A stretch of DNA of 64,000 bases from positions 33,778-97,777 of the forward strand of contig JAHHGZ010000035.1 in assembly GCA_019359595.1 (NCBI GenBank), given 5' to 3'. The DNA comes from Cyanomargarita calcarea GSE-NOS-MK-12-04C (GTDB taxonomy: Bacteria > Cyanobacteriota > Cyanobacteriia > Cyanobacteriales > Nostocaceae). How positions within the stretch are numbered: position 1 is the first letter of the stretch; every line of letters starts with the position of its first letter. The translations under genes were made by a program, and so were the position numbers. The notes under the pieces were generated by a model. It was not told where the DNA came from and made no database searches. It saw only the letters and a list, made by a program, of their open reading frames with translations. Shown piece by piece: positions 26,713 to 37,800 of the stretch.

Positions 26713-29250
26713 ATGGCTACTCAGTATCGCAAAATTAGCAGTCAAATAGGAAGCGAGCAACGACGGGAAAAAGTCCGCAATACAAAAGGGGCTGATGGCA
26801 AACCTGTTGTTAACGGGATTGATTTTCTGGAGGTTTCAAAAAACCAGACAATTCTCAGCGTGCATTTTATACACAATTTGCCGGGTGAGGATGATGCTGT
26901 TTTGCCACAGCCAAAAAACTTTTTAAGTAAGGAAAATGTCGTAATCCAAGGCGGGGCGTTACTCCAAAGTTTGTTTGTGGAGTCTGTTACTTCTTTTGGC
27001 AATATCCTTACGGTCAAAGTGAGTGATACAGGCGACATTGGCAGGGCAGGTATTTTTGGTGCATCTACTTACATTTTCCGTCTGGTAAATTCAGAGGTTC
27101 GCTCTCAACCTCCCGATGGTTTCGATCCACAACTTTCACTCATTGAGTTTTCTTTCCAAGTCGATGAAGGAAGTGAATTTGATTGCAAATCTGACTCGGA
27201 TCTCCCAGAAGAAAAGCCCCCAACCCCACCAGTTATTGACTATCTAGCAAAGGATTACGCTAGTTTCCGCCAGTTGATGCTCGATCGCCTAACTATTACT
27301 ATGCCAGATTGGCGATCGCGCAACCCTTCCGATATCGGCGTGATGTTGGTGGAGTTGTTGGCTGATGCAGGCGATCGCTTGAGTTATTACCAAGATGCTG
27401 TCGCTACTGAAGCTTATCTGGGTACGGCACGCCAGCGTGTATCAATTCGCCGTCATGCTCGCTTGCTGGATTATCCAATGCATGATGGTTGTAATGCTCG
27501 CACTTGGGTAACGCTACAAGTTAACGACAAAGGTGACACAAAAAAGCTTCTTGGCGCTTCTGAAAATCGCCGGGGAACTCGGTTTTTCACGCTTGCTGAT
27601 GGGCGACCTCTACAGGAGGGGGAAACTTTGTTACAACGGGGCGTGCAGGTGTTTGAAGCGATGCACGATATCACTTTATACAAGGCTCATAACGCAATTA
27701 GGTTTTATACTTGGGGCAATGATGAGGATTTGTTAGCTTACTGCTTACCTCAAGGTGCAACACAGGCAACATTGGAAGACCGTAATAGTACGGTGCGGGG
27801 TTCTCTGAAAGTTGGTGATGTGCTGATTTTTGAAGAAGTCAAAGGACCAAACACGGGTAATCCATCTGATGCAAATCCCAGACATCGCCATGCTGTGCGT
27901 TTAACGGATGTACGGGGTTATGAAGACCCGTTATTGAAACAGGATGTGGTGGAAATTCAATGGGCGCAGGAGGATGCTTTACCTTTTACTTTGTGGATTT
28001 GCACGATTGTAGATGACAAACTGAAAGCTAATGTGAGTGTAGCGCGGGGTAATGTGGTTTTGGTAGATTGTGGTTGCACTGTGGAAGAACTACTTTCGGA
28101 AGTACCCCTTCAGGATCGCTATCGACCTAGGTTGCAACAAGGCCCATTGACTCAACAAGGATATGTGCGTCTAAATGTTGGCGAATTGTACAAAAAACGC
28201 CTTGCTCCTTTGCCACAAGGTCGTCAATATACTTTTGACCCCACTTCCCCAGCCAGTCAAGCGTTTAGTTGGGACATGGGAAATGTTCAACCGCAAATAT
28301 GGTTGCAGCAGCAAGATGATTCGGGTGCTTATTGGTATCCGCAGCGAGATTTACTCAACAGCGATCGCTTTGCACGTGAGTTTGTAGTTGAGACAGAAGA
28401 CGACGGACGTGCTTATCTGCGGTTTGGGGATAGTGTGTTGGGTAAAAGACCAGAAGCTGGAACTCAGTTTAAAGCCACGTATCGCATAGGTAGCGGTAGT
28501 TTGGGTAATGTTGGGGCAGAAGCGATCGCGACTATTCAACCAGATTTACAAAACTTGATTATTAAGGTACGCAATCCTTTACCAGCAAAAGGTGGTGTAG
28601 ATCCCGAACCAATAGAACAAGTGCAACTCTATGCACCCCAAGCTTTTCGCACTCAAAAGCGGGCTGTAACTGAAAGTGATTATGCCGCGATCGCGCAACT
28701 GTTTCCAGGAGTTCGCAAAGCTGTAGCTACTAGACGTTGGACAGGTAGTTGGTACACGATATTTATTACTGTAGACAGGGAAGGCGGTTTACCAGTTGAT
28801 GATGAATTCAAAGAAAAATTAAGCACTTTTTTAGAACGCTTTCGGTTAGCAGGAGTTGATATGAAAATTGAAGCGCCGATTTTCATACCTTTAGATATAG
28901 CGTTGACTGTTAATGTAGCGACTGATTATTTCCGCAGCGATATCAAAGAGGAATTACTAACAATTCTTGGTAACAAAGTTTTAATTGATGGCAAATTGGG
29001 TTTCTTTCATCCAGATAACTTCACCTTTGGTCAACCCGTCTATTTAAGTCAAATAATCGCCAGTGCGATGCAAGTTACTGGAGTAACAGCAGTAGAAGTC
29101 AAGCGTTTTCAGCGTTTGGGACAGCCTCCTTGCAACGAATTGCAAACAGGTCAAATTAGTTTTGAACGTTTAGAAATTGCCGTTTTAGATAACGACCCCA
29201 ACGCACCCCGCAACGGCAAAATTTTCCTTGAAATGAAAGGAGGAGTATAA
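26713..29250 (+). CDS. CIS baseplate protein (gp6/gpJ-type, Afp11-like)
   Basis: An 845-residue protein; ATG 26713 chosen over an upstream TTG. An N-terminal ~170-residue beta domain (NQTILSVHFIHNLPGEDDAV, VTSFGNILTVKVSDTGDIGR) precedes the baseplate-J region: PVIDYLAKDYASFRQLMLDR, WRSRNPSDIGVMLVELLADA, GDRLSYYQDAVATEAYLGTA, RRHARLLDYPMHDGCNARTW, YLRFGDSVLGKRPEAGTQFK, VTESDYAAIAQLFPGVRKAV. Two such proteins heterodimerise to form each wedge. This is the ordinary member, with no propeller insertion. Confidence 0.9.
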   Translation: MATQYRKISSQIGSEQRREKVRNTKGADGKPVVNGIDFLEVSKNQTILSVHFIHNLPGEDDAVLPQPKNFLSKENVVIQGGALLQSLFVESVTSFGNILTVKVSDTGDIGRAGIFGASTYIFRLVNSEVRSQPPDGFDPQLSLIEFSFQVDEGSEFDCKSDSDLPEEKPPTPPVIDYLAKDYASFRQLMLDRLTITMPDWRSRNPSDIGVMLVELLADAGDRLSYYQDAVATEAYLGTARQRVSIRRHARLLDYPMHDGCNARTWVTLQVNDKGDTKKLLGASENRRGTRFFTLADGRPLQEGETLLQRGVQVFEAMHDITLYKAHNAIRFYTWGNDEDLLAYCLPQGATQATLEDRNSTVRGSLKVGDVLIFEEVKGPNTGNPSDANPRHRHAVRLTDVRGYEDPLLKQDVVEIQWAQEDALPFTLWICTIVDDKLKANVSVARGNVVLVDCGCTVEELLSEVPLQDRYRPRLQQGPLTQQGYVRLNVGELYKKRLAPLPQGRQYTFDPTSPASQAFSWDMGNVQPQIWLQQQDDSGAYWYPQRDLLNSDRFAREFVVETEDDGRAYLRFGDSVLGKRPEAGTQFKATYRIGSGSLGNVGAEAIATIQPDLQNLIIKVRNPLPAKGGVDPEPIEQVQLYAPQAFRTQKRAVTESDYAAIAQLFPGVRKAVATRRWTGSWYTIFITVDREGGLPVDDEFKEKLSTFLERFRLAGVDMKIEAPIFIPLDIALTVNVATDYFRSDIKEELLTILGNKVLIDGKLGFFHPDNFTFGQPVYLSQIIASAMQVTGVTAVEVKRFQRLGQPPCNELQTGQISFERLEIAVLDNDPNAPRNGKIFLEMKGGV

Positions 29251-29321
29251 AAAGTTAGGAGTTAGGAGTTAGGAGTTAAGAGTTATTAGTTTTCTTGTCC
29301 CCCCCATCCCCCCATCCCCCT

Positions 29322-32300
29322 ATGAACGACGAACCAAAAATCAACAATCGTCCGGGTTTACCAGCACTGGCTTATCGTATTGGTGACTGGGCTAGTTTTC
29401 TGAGCAGGATGCTGACTCGTCTACCCAGTCAACTCAAAAATCCTGACGACCCGGCAAGAGTTTATCCCCTTTCTAGGCTTACCACTCGTGCTTTGGACGA
29501 TCCCGCGATCGCTCTGATTGATGCTTGGGCTGTTGTCGCTGATGTCTTAACTTTCTATCAAGAACGAATTGCTAATGAAGGTTTTATCAAGACTGCGACG
29601 GAACAGCGTTCTATTTTGGAACTCGCACGAGCTATAGGTTACGAACTCAATCCCGGTGTCGCTGCTAGTACTTTCCTCGCATTCACTGTGGATGATGCTC
29701 CCGGCAGTCCGGGTTTTGCTGTAGTACCAAAAGGTACGCAAGTAGTAAGTATTCCTGGGGAAGATGAATTGCCCCAAACCTTTGAAACGAGTGGAGAAAT
29801 CGTTGCCCGTGTCGAGTGGAATCAGTTAAAACCGCGACCAACGAAACCGCAGGAGATTAATAACAGTACCGATAAACTATATTTACAAGGTATAAATACT
29901 CAATTACAAGCAGGCGATCGCATTTTATTAATTGATGACGTACCCGAAAAAGATGTTTGGTATCTCTTAACTTTGGCGACAGTGGAGACAATTACCCAAG
30001 CGGGTTATACCAAAATTACTTGGGATATTCAGTTACCAACAAAAATATCTCAAATACTCCGCAACCCGAAAATTTTCGCTTTTCGTCAACGGGGTGCGTT
30101 GTTTGGATACAATGCTCCCAAATGGCAAGATATGCCGAATGAGGTTAAGCGGGATTACAAAGGGACAATTAAAGGTGGAATTTATCGGACTGCGAATAAT
30201 GGGAAAAGTTGGACAAGCAGCAACACAGGTTTACCGATAACAGATATTCGTTGCTTTGCTCGAAATTCAAGCAATGATTATATATTTGTTGGTACAGCAG
30301 GGGCTGGAATTTTTCGTTCTACAGATGATGGTTATAGTTGGATATCTATTAATACTGGCTTATCGAGTCTAAATATTCAAACTCTCTATATTGATGAGCG
30401 CAATTATATTTTGGCTGGGACGACTGGTGGTGTATTTAGTTCTAAAGATGGTGGTGAAAGTTGGACTCCCATTCATTTAGGAACTGTAAGTGTAGAAACC
30501 GATACTAATAATAAGGTAAGAGCTATTAATACGGCTTTACCTAACACAGTTGTTCGTTCGTTAGTTAGTTATGCTAGCAATAAGTTGGCAGGTACTATAG
30601 AAGGTTCTGGTATTACGGTTTCCTTGAATATAAATGAATCCTCTCGAAAGCTGGCAGTCGGTGATACTATCATTGCTGATAGCCAGACAAAATCAATCAA
30701 AGAAGTTATAAATTACAGTTTTACTAAAGACATAACTGTCGATTCTGCTTTTGGGGGTGAATTTGAAAATCTAGGATATCAGCTTTCAGGACTTCCGGGT
30801 ATTGGGACGATTCGCAGGACTTCTGAGACAACAGCAACAGTTAGTATTAGCAGGGTTAGTCAAAATAATTTATCGCAAATTGAAAACTATCTCCAAAATA
30901 TTAAATTAGGGGAGACTATAACAGTAACCAATGATAGTACATCAAAACGCATATCTGCCGTCAATTCTCATCAGATTATTGCTAATGTTACGGTCGATTC
31001 TGCTTTTACCAATTCTTTAGCAAGCGGTACAAACTTCTTAAAGAGTGCAAATTATATCTTTGCTGGAACTGACAATAATATTTATCGCACTCAAGACCAA
31101 GGTAAAAATTGGGCAGGAAAAAATTTATCAAATAAGGCTATAAATTCATTAATTACTTATAACAAGAATCCGGATAAATGCTTCCTTTTTGCTGGTACTG
31201 ATGATGGGGTATATGTTTCTTTAGACAACGGAGAATCTTGGAAGCTCAAACCATTTCCAAGTAAGGTAAATGCATCCAAAATAGTCACTTCATTAATTAC
31301 CTATACTGACAGTAAAGGCATATACTACATCTTTGCTGGAACGAAATATGGCATTTTTCTTTCTAAGGACGATGGCGATAAATGGGAAGAGTTGGATGAA
31401 ATAAAAAATAAAATTGTTAATTATTTGGCATTAAATAAAGAGAAAAATTACATATTTGCTGGCACTGAAAATGGTGCTTTTATATCTCTGAATGATGGCA
31501 ATAAATGGGACAAAGTTAATAACGGTTTGGCAAATATTAATGTAAATTCAATTGTTGCTTATACTAAGTCAGTTACAGGAATTTCGTCAGACCAAACTAC
31601 AATTGCGGGAAGTCAAACATTTACTAAATTGTTAAAAGTAGGCGACATTATCAATTTTAGCAATCAAACCCGAATTGTCACAAAGATTGATGATAACATA
31701 CTGACACTTAATGAACCTTTGAATTTTAATTTAGGTTCTGGTTCTATTACTTTTAATATAGATTATGCATTTTCTGGTTTTGCGTTTACTGGCTTTGCTG
31801 AAGATGAACAAAAGGAATGGCCCAATTTTCAAATTAAACCAAAGCAAGATAATCAAAATCAGGAAATTGATTTAAATAATGTTTATCCCAAAATTCTGCC
31901 CGATACTTGGATAGTGTTGATGACAGAAGATGGTAATAACGCTCAACCTTGTAAAGTGGAGAATATTACCAGCGTCCAATGTCGGGATTTTGGTTTAGAT
32001 GTTAAAGTTTCGCGGGTTGAAGTTGGTAATGCAGTAAAATCCGATATTTTTGGACTGCGCAGTACGATTGTTTTGGCAGAAAGTCAAGCCTTGACTTTGG
32101 CACGCGAAAATCTCACTATTGAGTTGCAACAGCAGAAAATATTTAACGACACTATACGAGAAAATGAGATTTATCTTAGTGAATATGTGGCTGGGTTGTT
32201 GCCAGAAAAAGCTGCGATTGTTAGCGGTAAACGAATCCGAGTAAAATTTAATAATATTGGTGGTGTTTTTAGTTCACAGAATAATGAGTGGGGACGAAAC

Positions 32301-34508
32301 AATAATGGCTTGACAAATACCACTGTGAGGACACTTGTTATCAGTACAGATGGTAAGTTATTACTGGCTGGGACTGAAGGTGGCGTTTTTCTGTCAACAG
32401 ATAATGGTAAAAATTGGGAAGCCGTTAATGAAGGTTTAAAAAATAAAGATGTCCGAAGTTTGGTAATTACTACAAAAGAAGAGATTTCTACAGTTTATGC
32501 GGGGACGAGTGATGGTATTTTCAACGTCAAAATCGCAACAGCAGAAAAGAAATGGCAAGCAATTACTAGTAATTTCTTAAAGAATCCTAATGTGCAAGCA
32601 CTGGCTGTAAATAAAACGAACGGTACTATTTTTGTGGGGATGGAGGAAGGTGGTGTTTTTTCTATAATTGATGGTAGCGATAATTTGACGCAAACTGCAT
32701 TAATCAATCCAGATATTCAGGCACTCGGGATTAATGAAGCAGGAGACATTTTTGCTGGAACTAGTAGCAGTTTATATCGTTTTCCAAATAATGGCAGCAG
32801 TTGGGAAGAAATTTTAAAAGATACGAATGTTACTGCTATAGCATTTTCTCAAAATCAACAAATATTATATGTCGGTACGTTTGACAGTGGCGTTTTATGT
32901 TCCACAAATAATGGTGAGACATGGGAACAATTTAATCACAATCTGACGAGTATGAATATTCGCAGCCTTGCAGTATCTAGTAATGGTGATATTTTTGCAG
33001 GTACAGCTAGCGGTGGTGTTTTCCAGTTAGCAAACAATAGCGGAAATTGGACACCGAGAAATACAGGTTTAAAGAATATTGACGTAAAAGCGATCGCTCT
33101 CCATGAGAATACTATTTATGCAGGGGGTGTTGGTCTGTTATTTGCTGCTGATGGCTTCTCTACCGTTGAGTTGAAACTCGGGGACATACTCCAAGTGATG
33201 TCACCACCAATTGATAATCGTTGGCATTTGCGTGATATAGATGGTGTGGAAGGCTTTGTAGAAACCCTTTCGCCAAAGGATATCACATTGCAACCCGCAA
33301 CAAAGGATGACGAAATGGTGAGTGAAGTTTGTTATATCAAAACTCCACCGGATGACCAACAATTACCAGTTTTAACTTTTAGAGAACCATTAAAAAATAG
33401 CTACGACCCCACCACTACAATTATTTACGCCAACGTTGCCAGCGCCACACATGGCGAGACAATTGAAGAAGTATTAGGTAGCGGTAACGGCACATTAGCA
33501 AATCAGCGTTTTGCTATCAAAAAACCGCCGCTTACTTATGTTGCAGCAGCCACACCAAGCGGTTCCAACACCACTTTAGAAATAGTTGTGGATGGTGTGC
33601 GCTGGGAAGAAGTGGCATCATTATATGGATTAAACAACCTTGACCAAAAATACATTACCCGCATTGATGACGATGGCACAACCACCATTACCTTTGGTGA
33701 TGGGAAAAGCGGCGCACGTTTGCCAAGCGGTCAAGAAAACCTTGTCGGACGTTATCGCAGCGGTATCGGCTTACCAGGAAACTTGGGAAAAGACAGCCTG
33801 AGTTTGCTGAAAACCCGACCATTAGGAATTATAGAAGTTACAAATCCCGTACCAGCCACAGGAGCAGCCGCACGCGAACAGTTATCTAAAGCGCGTGACA
33901 GCGCACCTTTAACAGTACGCACCTTGGATCGTATCGTTTCGCTACAAGATTTTGAAGATTTTGCCCGTTCTTTTGCTGGTATCGGTAAAGCCAAAACCGA
34001 AGTTATCTTGAACGGGATAAACCAAATAGTACATATCACCGTTGCTGCTGTTGGTGGCGATCCAGTGTTAACAGACTCAAATTTATACAACAGTTTAGTC
34101 AAAGCAATTGATGCAGCAAGAGATCCCGTGCAAGTGATTGTACAGGTGGATTCTTACAAACTGCTGTTATTCAACTTAGAAGCAAAGATTCTCGTAGATC
34201 CTCGAAGTGAGGCTAAACCAGTACTAGCGAAAGTCCGTACAGCATTGCAACAGAGATTTGCCTTTGAAAACCGAGATTTTGGTCAACCCGTCACAACCTC
34301 AGAAGCGATCGCGACTATTCAAAGTATAGAAGGTGTGGTTGCAGTAGATTTGGATGCACTGTATCTTTTTGGTTTTGCTAAGGCTTTACAACAATCTTTA
34401 CCAGCATCAACAGCACGTTTAGACGAACAACAAAATAAAATTTTACCTGCTGAGTTGTTATTGCTTAATGTCAACGGGATGAGTCTTGAATCAAAAGTTA
34501 GGAGTTAG
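29322..34508 (+). CDS. CIS baseplate protein with inserted Asp-box beta-propellers (Afp12-like, extended)
   Basis: A 1,728-residue protein; ATG 29322 preferred over an upstream TTG in a C-rich repeat. The N-terminal ~270 residues are baseplate-J-like (RPGLPALAYRIGDWASFLSR, IALIDAWAVVADVLTFYQER, SILELARAIGYELNPGVAAS). Residues about 280-1270 are an insert of many Asp-box repeats (AGIFRSTDDGYSWISINTGL; GVFSSKDGGESWTPIHLG; GVFLSTDNGKNWEAVNEGL), as in Ycf48/BNR propellers, with three fibre-type modules interspersed. The C-terminal ~430 residues return to baseplate J (VDGVRWEEVASLYGLNNLDQ, ITFGDGKSGARLPSGQENLV, LQDFEDFARSFAGIGKAKTE). In the Anabaena CIS, baseplate extensions mediate thylakoid docking. 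The C-terminal residues come from a gttaggag repeat. Confidence 0.87.
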   Translation: MNDEPKINNRPGLPALAYRIGDWASFLSRMLTRLPSQLKNPDDPARVYPLSRLTTRALDDPAIALIDAWAVVADVLTFYQERIANEGFIKTATEQRSILELARAIGYELNPGVAASTFLAFTVDDAPGSPGFAVVPKGTQVVSIPGEDELPQTFETSGEIVARVEWNQLKPRPTKPQEINNSTDKLYLQGINTQLQAGDRILLIDDVPEKDVWYLLTLATVETITQAGYTKITWDIQLPTKISQILRNPKIFAFRQRGALFGYNAPKWQDMPNEVKRDYKGTIKGGIYRTANNGKSWTSSNTGLPITDIRCFARNSSNDYIFVGTAGAGIFRSTDDGYSWISINTGLSSLNIQTLYIDERNYILAGTTGGVFSSKDGGESWTPIHLGTVSVETDTNNKVRAINTALPNTVVRSLVSYASNKLAGTIEGSGITVSLNINESSRKLAVGDTIIADSQTKSIKEVINYSFTKDITVDSAFGGEFENLGYQLSGLPGIGTIRRTSETTATVSISRVSQNNLSQIENYLQNIKLGETITVTNDSTSKRISAVNSHQIIANVTVDSAFTNSLASGTNFLKSANYIFAGTDNNIYRTQDQGKNWAGKNLSNKAINSLITYNKNPDKCFLFAGTDDGVYVSLDNGESWKLKPFPSKVNASKIVTSLITYTDSKGIYYIFAGTKYGIFLSKDDGDKWEELDEIKNKIVNYLALNKEKNYIFAGTENGAFISLNDGNKWDKVNNGLANINVNSIVAYTKSVTGISSDQTTIAGSQTFTKLLKVGDIINFSNQTRIVTKIDDNILTLNEPLNFNLGSGSITFNIDYAFSGFAFTGFAEDEQKEWPNFQIKPKQDNQNQEIDLNNVYPKILPDTWIVLMTEDGNNAQPCKVENITSVQCRDFGLDVKVSRVEVGNAVKSDIFGLRSTIVLAESQALTLARENLTIELQQQKIFNDTIRENEIYLSEYVAGLLPEKAAIVSGKRIRVKFNNIGGVFSSQNNEWGRNNNGLTNTTVRTLVISTDGKLLLAGTEGGVFLSTDNGKNWEAVNEGLKNKDVRSLVITTKEEISTVYAGTSDGIFNVKIATAEKKWQAITSNFLKNPNVQALAVNKTNGTIFVGMEEGGVFSIIDGSDNLTQTALINPDIQALGINEAGDIFAGTSSSLYRFPNNGSSWEEILKDTNVTAIAFSQNQQILYVGTFDSGVLCSTNNGETWEQFNHNLTSMNIRSLAVSSNGDIFAGTASGGVFQLANNSGNWTPRNTGLKNIDVKAIALHENTIYAGGVGLLFAADGFSTVELKLGDILQVMSPPIDNRWHLRDIDGVEGFVETLSPKDITLQPATKDDEMVSEVCYIKTPPDDQQLPVLTFREPLKNSYDPTTTIIYANVASATHGETIEEVLGSGNGTLANQRFAIKKPPLTYVAAATPSGSNTTLEIVVDGVRWEEVASLYGLNNLDQKYITRIDDDGTTTITFGDGKSGARLPSGQENLVGRYRSGIGLPGNLGKDSLSLLKTRPLGIIEVTNPVPATGAAAREQLSKARDSAPLTVRTLDRIVSLQDFEDFARSFAGIGKAKTEVILNGINQIVHITVAAVGGDPVLTDSNLYNSLVKAIDAARDPVQVIVQVDSYKLLLFNLEAKILVDPRSEAKPVLAKVRTALQQRFAFENRDFGQPVTTSEAIATIQSIEGVVAVDLDALYLFGFAKALQQSLPASTARLDEQQNKILPAELLLLNVNGMSLESKVRS

Positions 34509-34565
34509 GAGTTAGGAGTTAGGAGTTAGGAGTTAGGAGTTTTGAATTAGAAGTTAGGAGTTTTG
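34498..34565. repeat. GTTAGGA tandem repeat overlapping a stop codon
   Basis: At least six gttagga units in 7-base register. The array begins inside the preceding gene, whose last codons AAA GTT AGG AGT TAG are repeat-derived. The remaining gap to 34890 has an agtccat/atggact palindrome at 34680-34698, a ccagggaatataagtccctg element at 34651-34670, and caacaactaac-type repeats before the next ATG; no gene. Confidence 0.9.
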
Positions 34566-34890
34566 AATTAACTAATATCTTGCACCTCTAAAAAAAATGT
34601 CAAAATCATCACTGCTATTACCTGGTGAAATCTATAACGTCGCTACCCGCCAGGGAATATAAGTCCCTGTCTAATAGCACAAGTCCATTAAAATGGACTA
34701 AAAACAATGGTTTAATTTTGTCGTAATTTTTAGAACTTATAAAATTATAAATTTGTGGTTTATACGCAAAGCGGAAGATATGATTTAAGAAATTTTACCT
34801 TTAAGCTAATCAACTAACAACTATCCACTAACAACCCACAACCAACAACTAACAACCAACAACTAGCAACCAACCACTAACTAAAAAATT

Positions 34891-37800
34891 ATGAATGAAG
34901 AACGTTTATATAACTTACTACCGGCAATTTACCGCATCCGAGATGAATCTCAAGGCAGTACTTTACGGGCTTTATTGAATGTCATCGAAAATGAACTGCA
35001 AATTGTTGAATCTGATATAGACAACTTATACGACAACTGGTTTATAGAAACTTGCGATGAATGGGTGGTACCTTATATCGGTGACTTACTCGCAGTCAAT
35101 TTATACGCCGAAAAATCACGCACTTACGGGCAAGAACGACGTGCTTATATAGCCAACACCTTGGCATATCGTGCCCGCAAAGGCACAGCACCTGTTTTAG
35201 AACAACTCGTTGTAGATATCACCGGCTGGCGATCGCGTGTTGTGGAGTTCTTTAAACTTCTCAGTACAACCCAGAATTTAAACCACCTGCGACCCACGAA
35301 CGGCTTTGTAGACTTGCGTCGTTCAAGCCAAGCCGAACGTTTGGGAACACCTTTTGAACAAGCTGCGGCATATACGGTGCAGCTTGGTAATGTTAACAAC
35401 CAAAGTGGTAAGTATAACATTCCCAATATTGGGATATTTGTTTGGCGGCTAAAAAGCTATCCAATTGAACGGGGAACCGCATTTTTAATCAAAAGTGCAG
35501 ATCCAAAAACTCAAGGACGTTGCTATACATTTAATCCCTTGGGTGATGATATTCCTCTATTTAACCAACCGCAAACAGAAACAGAAATTACCAGTCTAGC
35601 TGACGAAAATAATGTACCAGCACCCTTGCGTCGTGAGGCTTTAAACAGCGATTATTTAAACTTAAATCCGGTTTTGCAAGTATTTTTAAATGGTCAACCA
35701 AAACCGATTTTGCCAGAAAAAATACTATTTAGAAACCTCAATAAATGGGAAATTCCTGCTAACAATGAGCAAAATGGCAAGACTTATCAAGTCATAGTCG
35801 ATCCTGAAAAAGGACGGCTAGCATTTCTCACCGAAACAGTGCCGGAATCAGTCGAAGTTAGTTACTCCTACGGTTTCAACGGTGACATCGGGGGGGGTCC
35901 CTATGACCGCAGCGAGTCTATTGCAAGTATTACACCCTCGTCTATCAGCCGAATTAAGTGGGACGTGGAAGAGGCAGGGGAAAGGGGGAGACAAGGAGAG
36001 GGGGGGACAAGGAGAACTTTGCAGAATTCTCTTTCTTCCCATCCCCCCATCCCCCCATCCTCCTCTTTACACACTGCGGTGCAAAAGTGGAATAAAAACG
36101 TACAAATTTGGGAATATTGTCAAGAACAGATTTATATTCAATTGCAGCGCTTAAGTATCAATGCCGACGGTGAAATCAGTGCGATCGCTTTGTCAGATAC
36201 TAACCTTCGTCCTAAATTTCAAGCTGGCATTGTCAATGGTCTTAAGGTGATTGCCAAACCCGGAGAAAGTGACGTGATTGTATCATCTGGCACCGCTGTA
36301 GATAGTCAAGGAAGACGCATCGATTTGGGAATTAACTATCGGGTGAGTCTGGGAAATTACCGAAGTCAAACTGTAATACTGGCAATTTCCTATCAAGCAG
36401 CATCAGAAGAACCAAGATGGGAAATTCAAATTCTTCCGTCTCCCTCTCCCTCCTCTACTTCGCTCGCAAGCCTAACCACCGACTCCCTAGGAAGAGTTCG
36501 GGAATTTGAAACCAACATTTCCCCTAGTTTTCAGCCAGGAGTTATCAATGGCTTGGAAGTCTCAGTAACTAATTCCAGTAAACCTGAAGTAAAAATAACC
36601 TCCGGTAAGGCCGTAAATAGTAAAGCAAAGCTAATTCAACTAAAAGAGGGCAATTATCCGCTTTCTATTAGTAGTAAGGAAGCCCAAAATTGGATTTTAT
36701 ACATTACTCCCAAAGGCAAAATTGATGTTGTCTTAGATGTGGAGACGGGAGTAATTAACTTAAAAGATAACCATACTTACAAGGGAAACTTTACTGTTAA
36801 AATTCCCGCAGACAAAAAGTTGCAAATTATTGCGGCTAATGAACATCGTCCCCACTTGCGAGGTAATTTAGCAATACAAGGTACTGCTAAAAACAACACT
36901 GACCCTGGTGAATTTAGCTTGAACGGTCTGCTAGTGGAAGGCAAGGTAACTGTGTTGTCAGGAAATCTGAAAAAATTACACATTGCTCATTGCACCTTGG
37001 TTCCAGATAAAGGTGGACTGACGGTGGAACAGCCGGAACGGGAAATCGAAACAGAAGAAGAGGAGGATAATGCCTTTTCGCTGTTTGCGGTGGTAATGTA
37101 TTTTCTTAGCCTAATTCAGAAAATTATTAAATTGGGTATACCTCTAGATAATTCTAATTCTCAAAAAAATCTGACCAAGCTGTTTCAATTAGCTTTTCAA
37201 CAAATCACTCGTGTATTTTCTTTCTTAAAAGATGTGACTCGTCAATGGCAATGTCCGGAATTACCTTCAGAAAATAATTTGTTTGAAGAAATTTGTGAAC
37301 CTCTATTTCTTGAAGAAATAAATTTTCTTGAAAAAAACAATACCAAATTAAATGTAATCATTGACAGTAGTATCTGCGGAACTATCAGATTAGCTGATAC
37401 CGTGCCAAAACTGACAATTACAGACAGTATTATAGATAAGGGTTCTTCCAAAGGCAATCAAGTAGCGATCGCATCTCCTGGAAGTAGCGTTAATATAAAC
37501 ACAACAACGCTTTTCGGTAGAACTAGTGTCAGCATTTTAGAAGCTAGTAACAGTATTTTTAATGAGAAAGTAACTGTGTTGCGTCAACAAGATGGTTGCG
37601 TGCGGTTTTCTTATTTACAATATGGTTCTAAGACACCACATCGCTATTTTTGTCAGCCAGATAAAGCCTTAGAGACTAAAGTTAATTTGCCAAAAGAAAT
37701 CACTGCAATAGCTATTAATACCAATACTGGACATATGTTTGCTGGTAGCGCTGGCAATGGTGTCTTTTGTTATCTCAATGATGAAAACGATGAAAATGAT

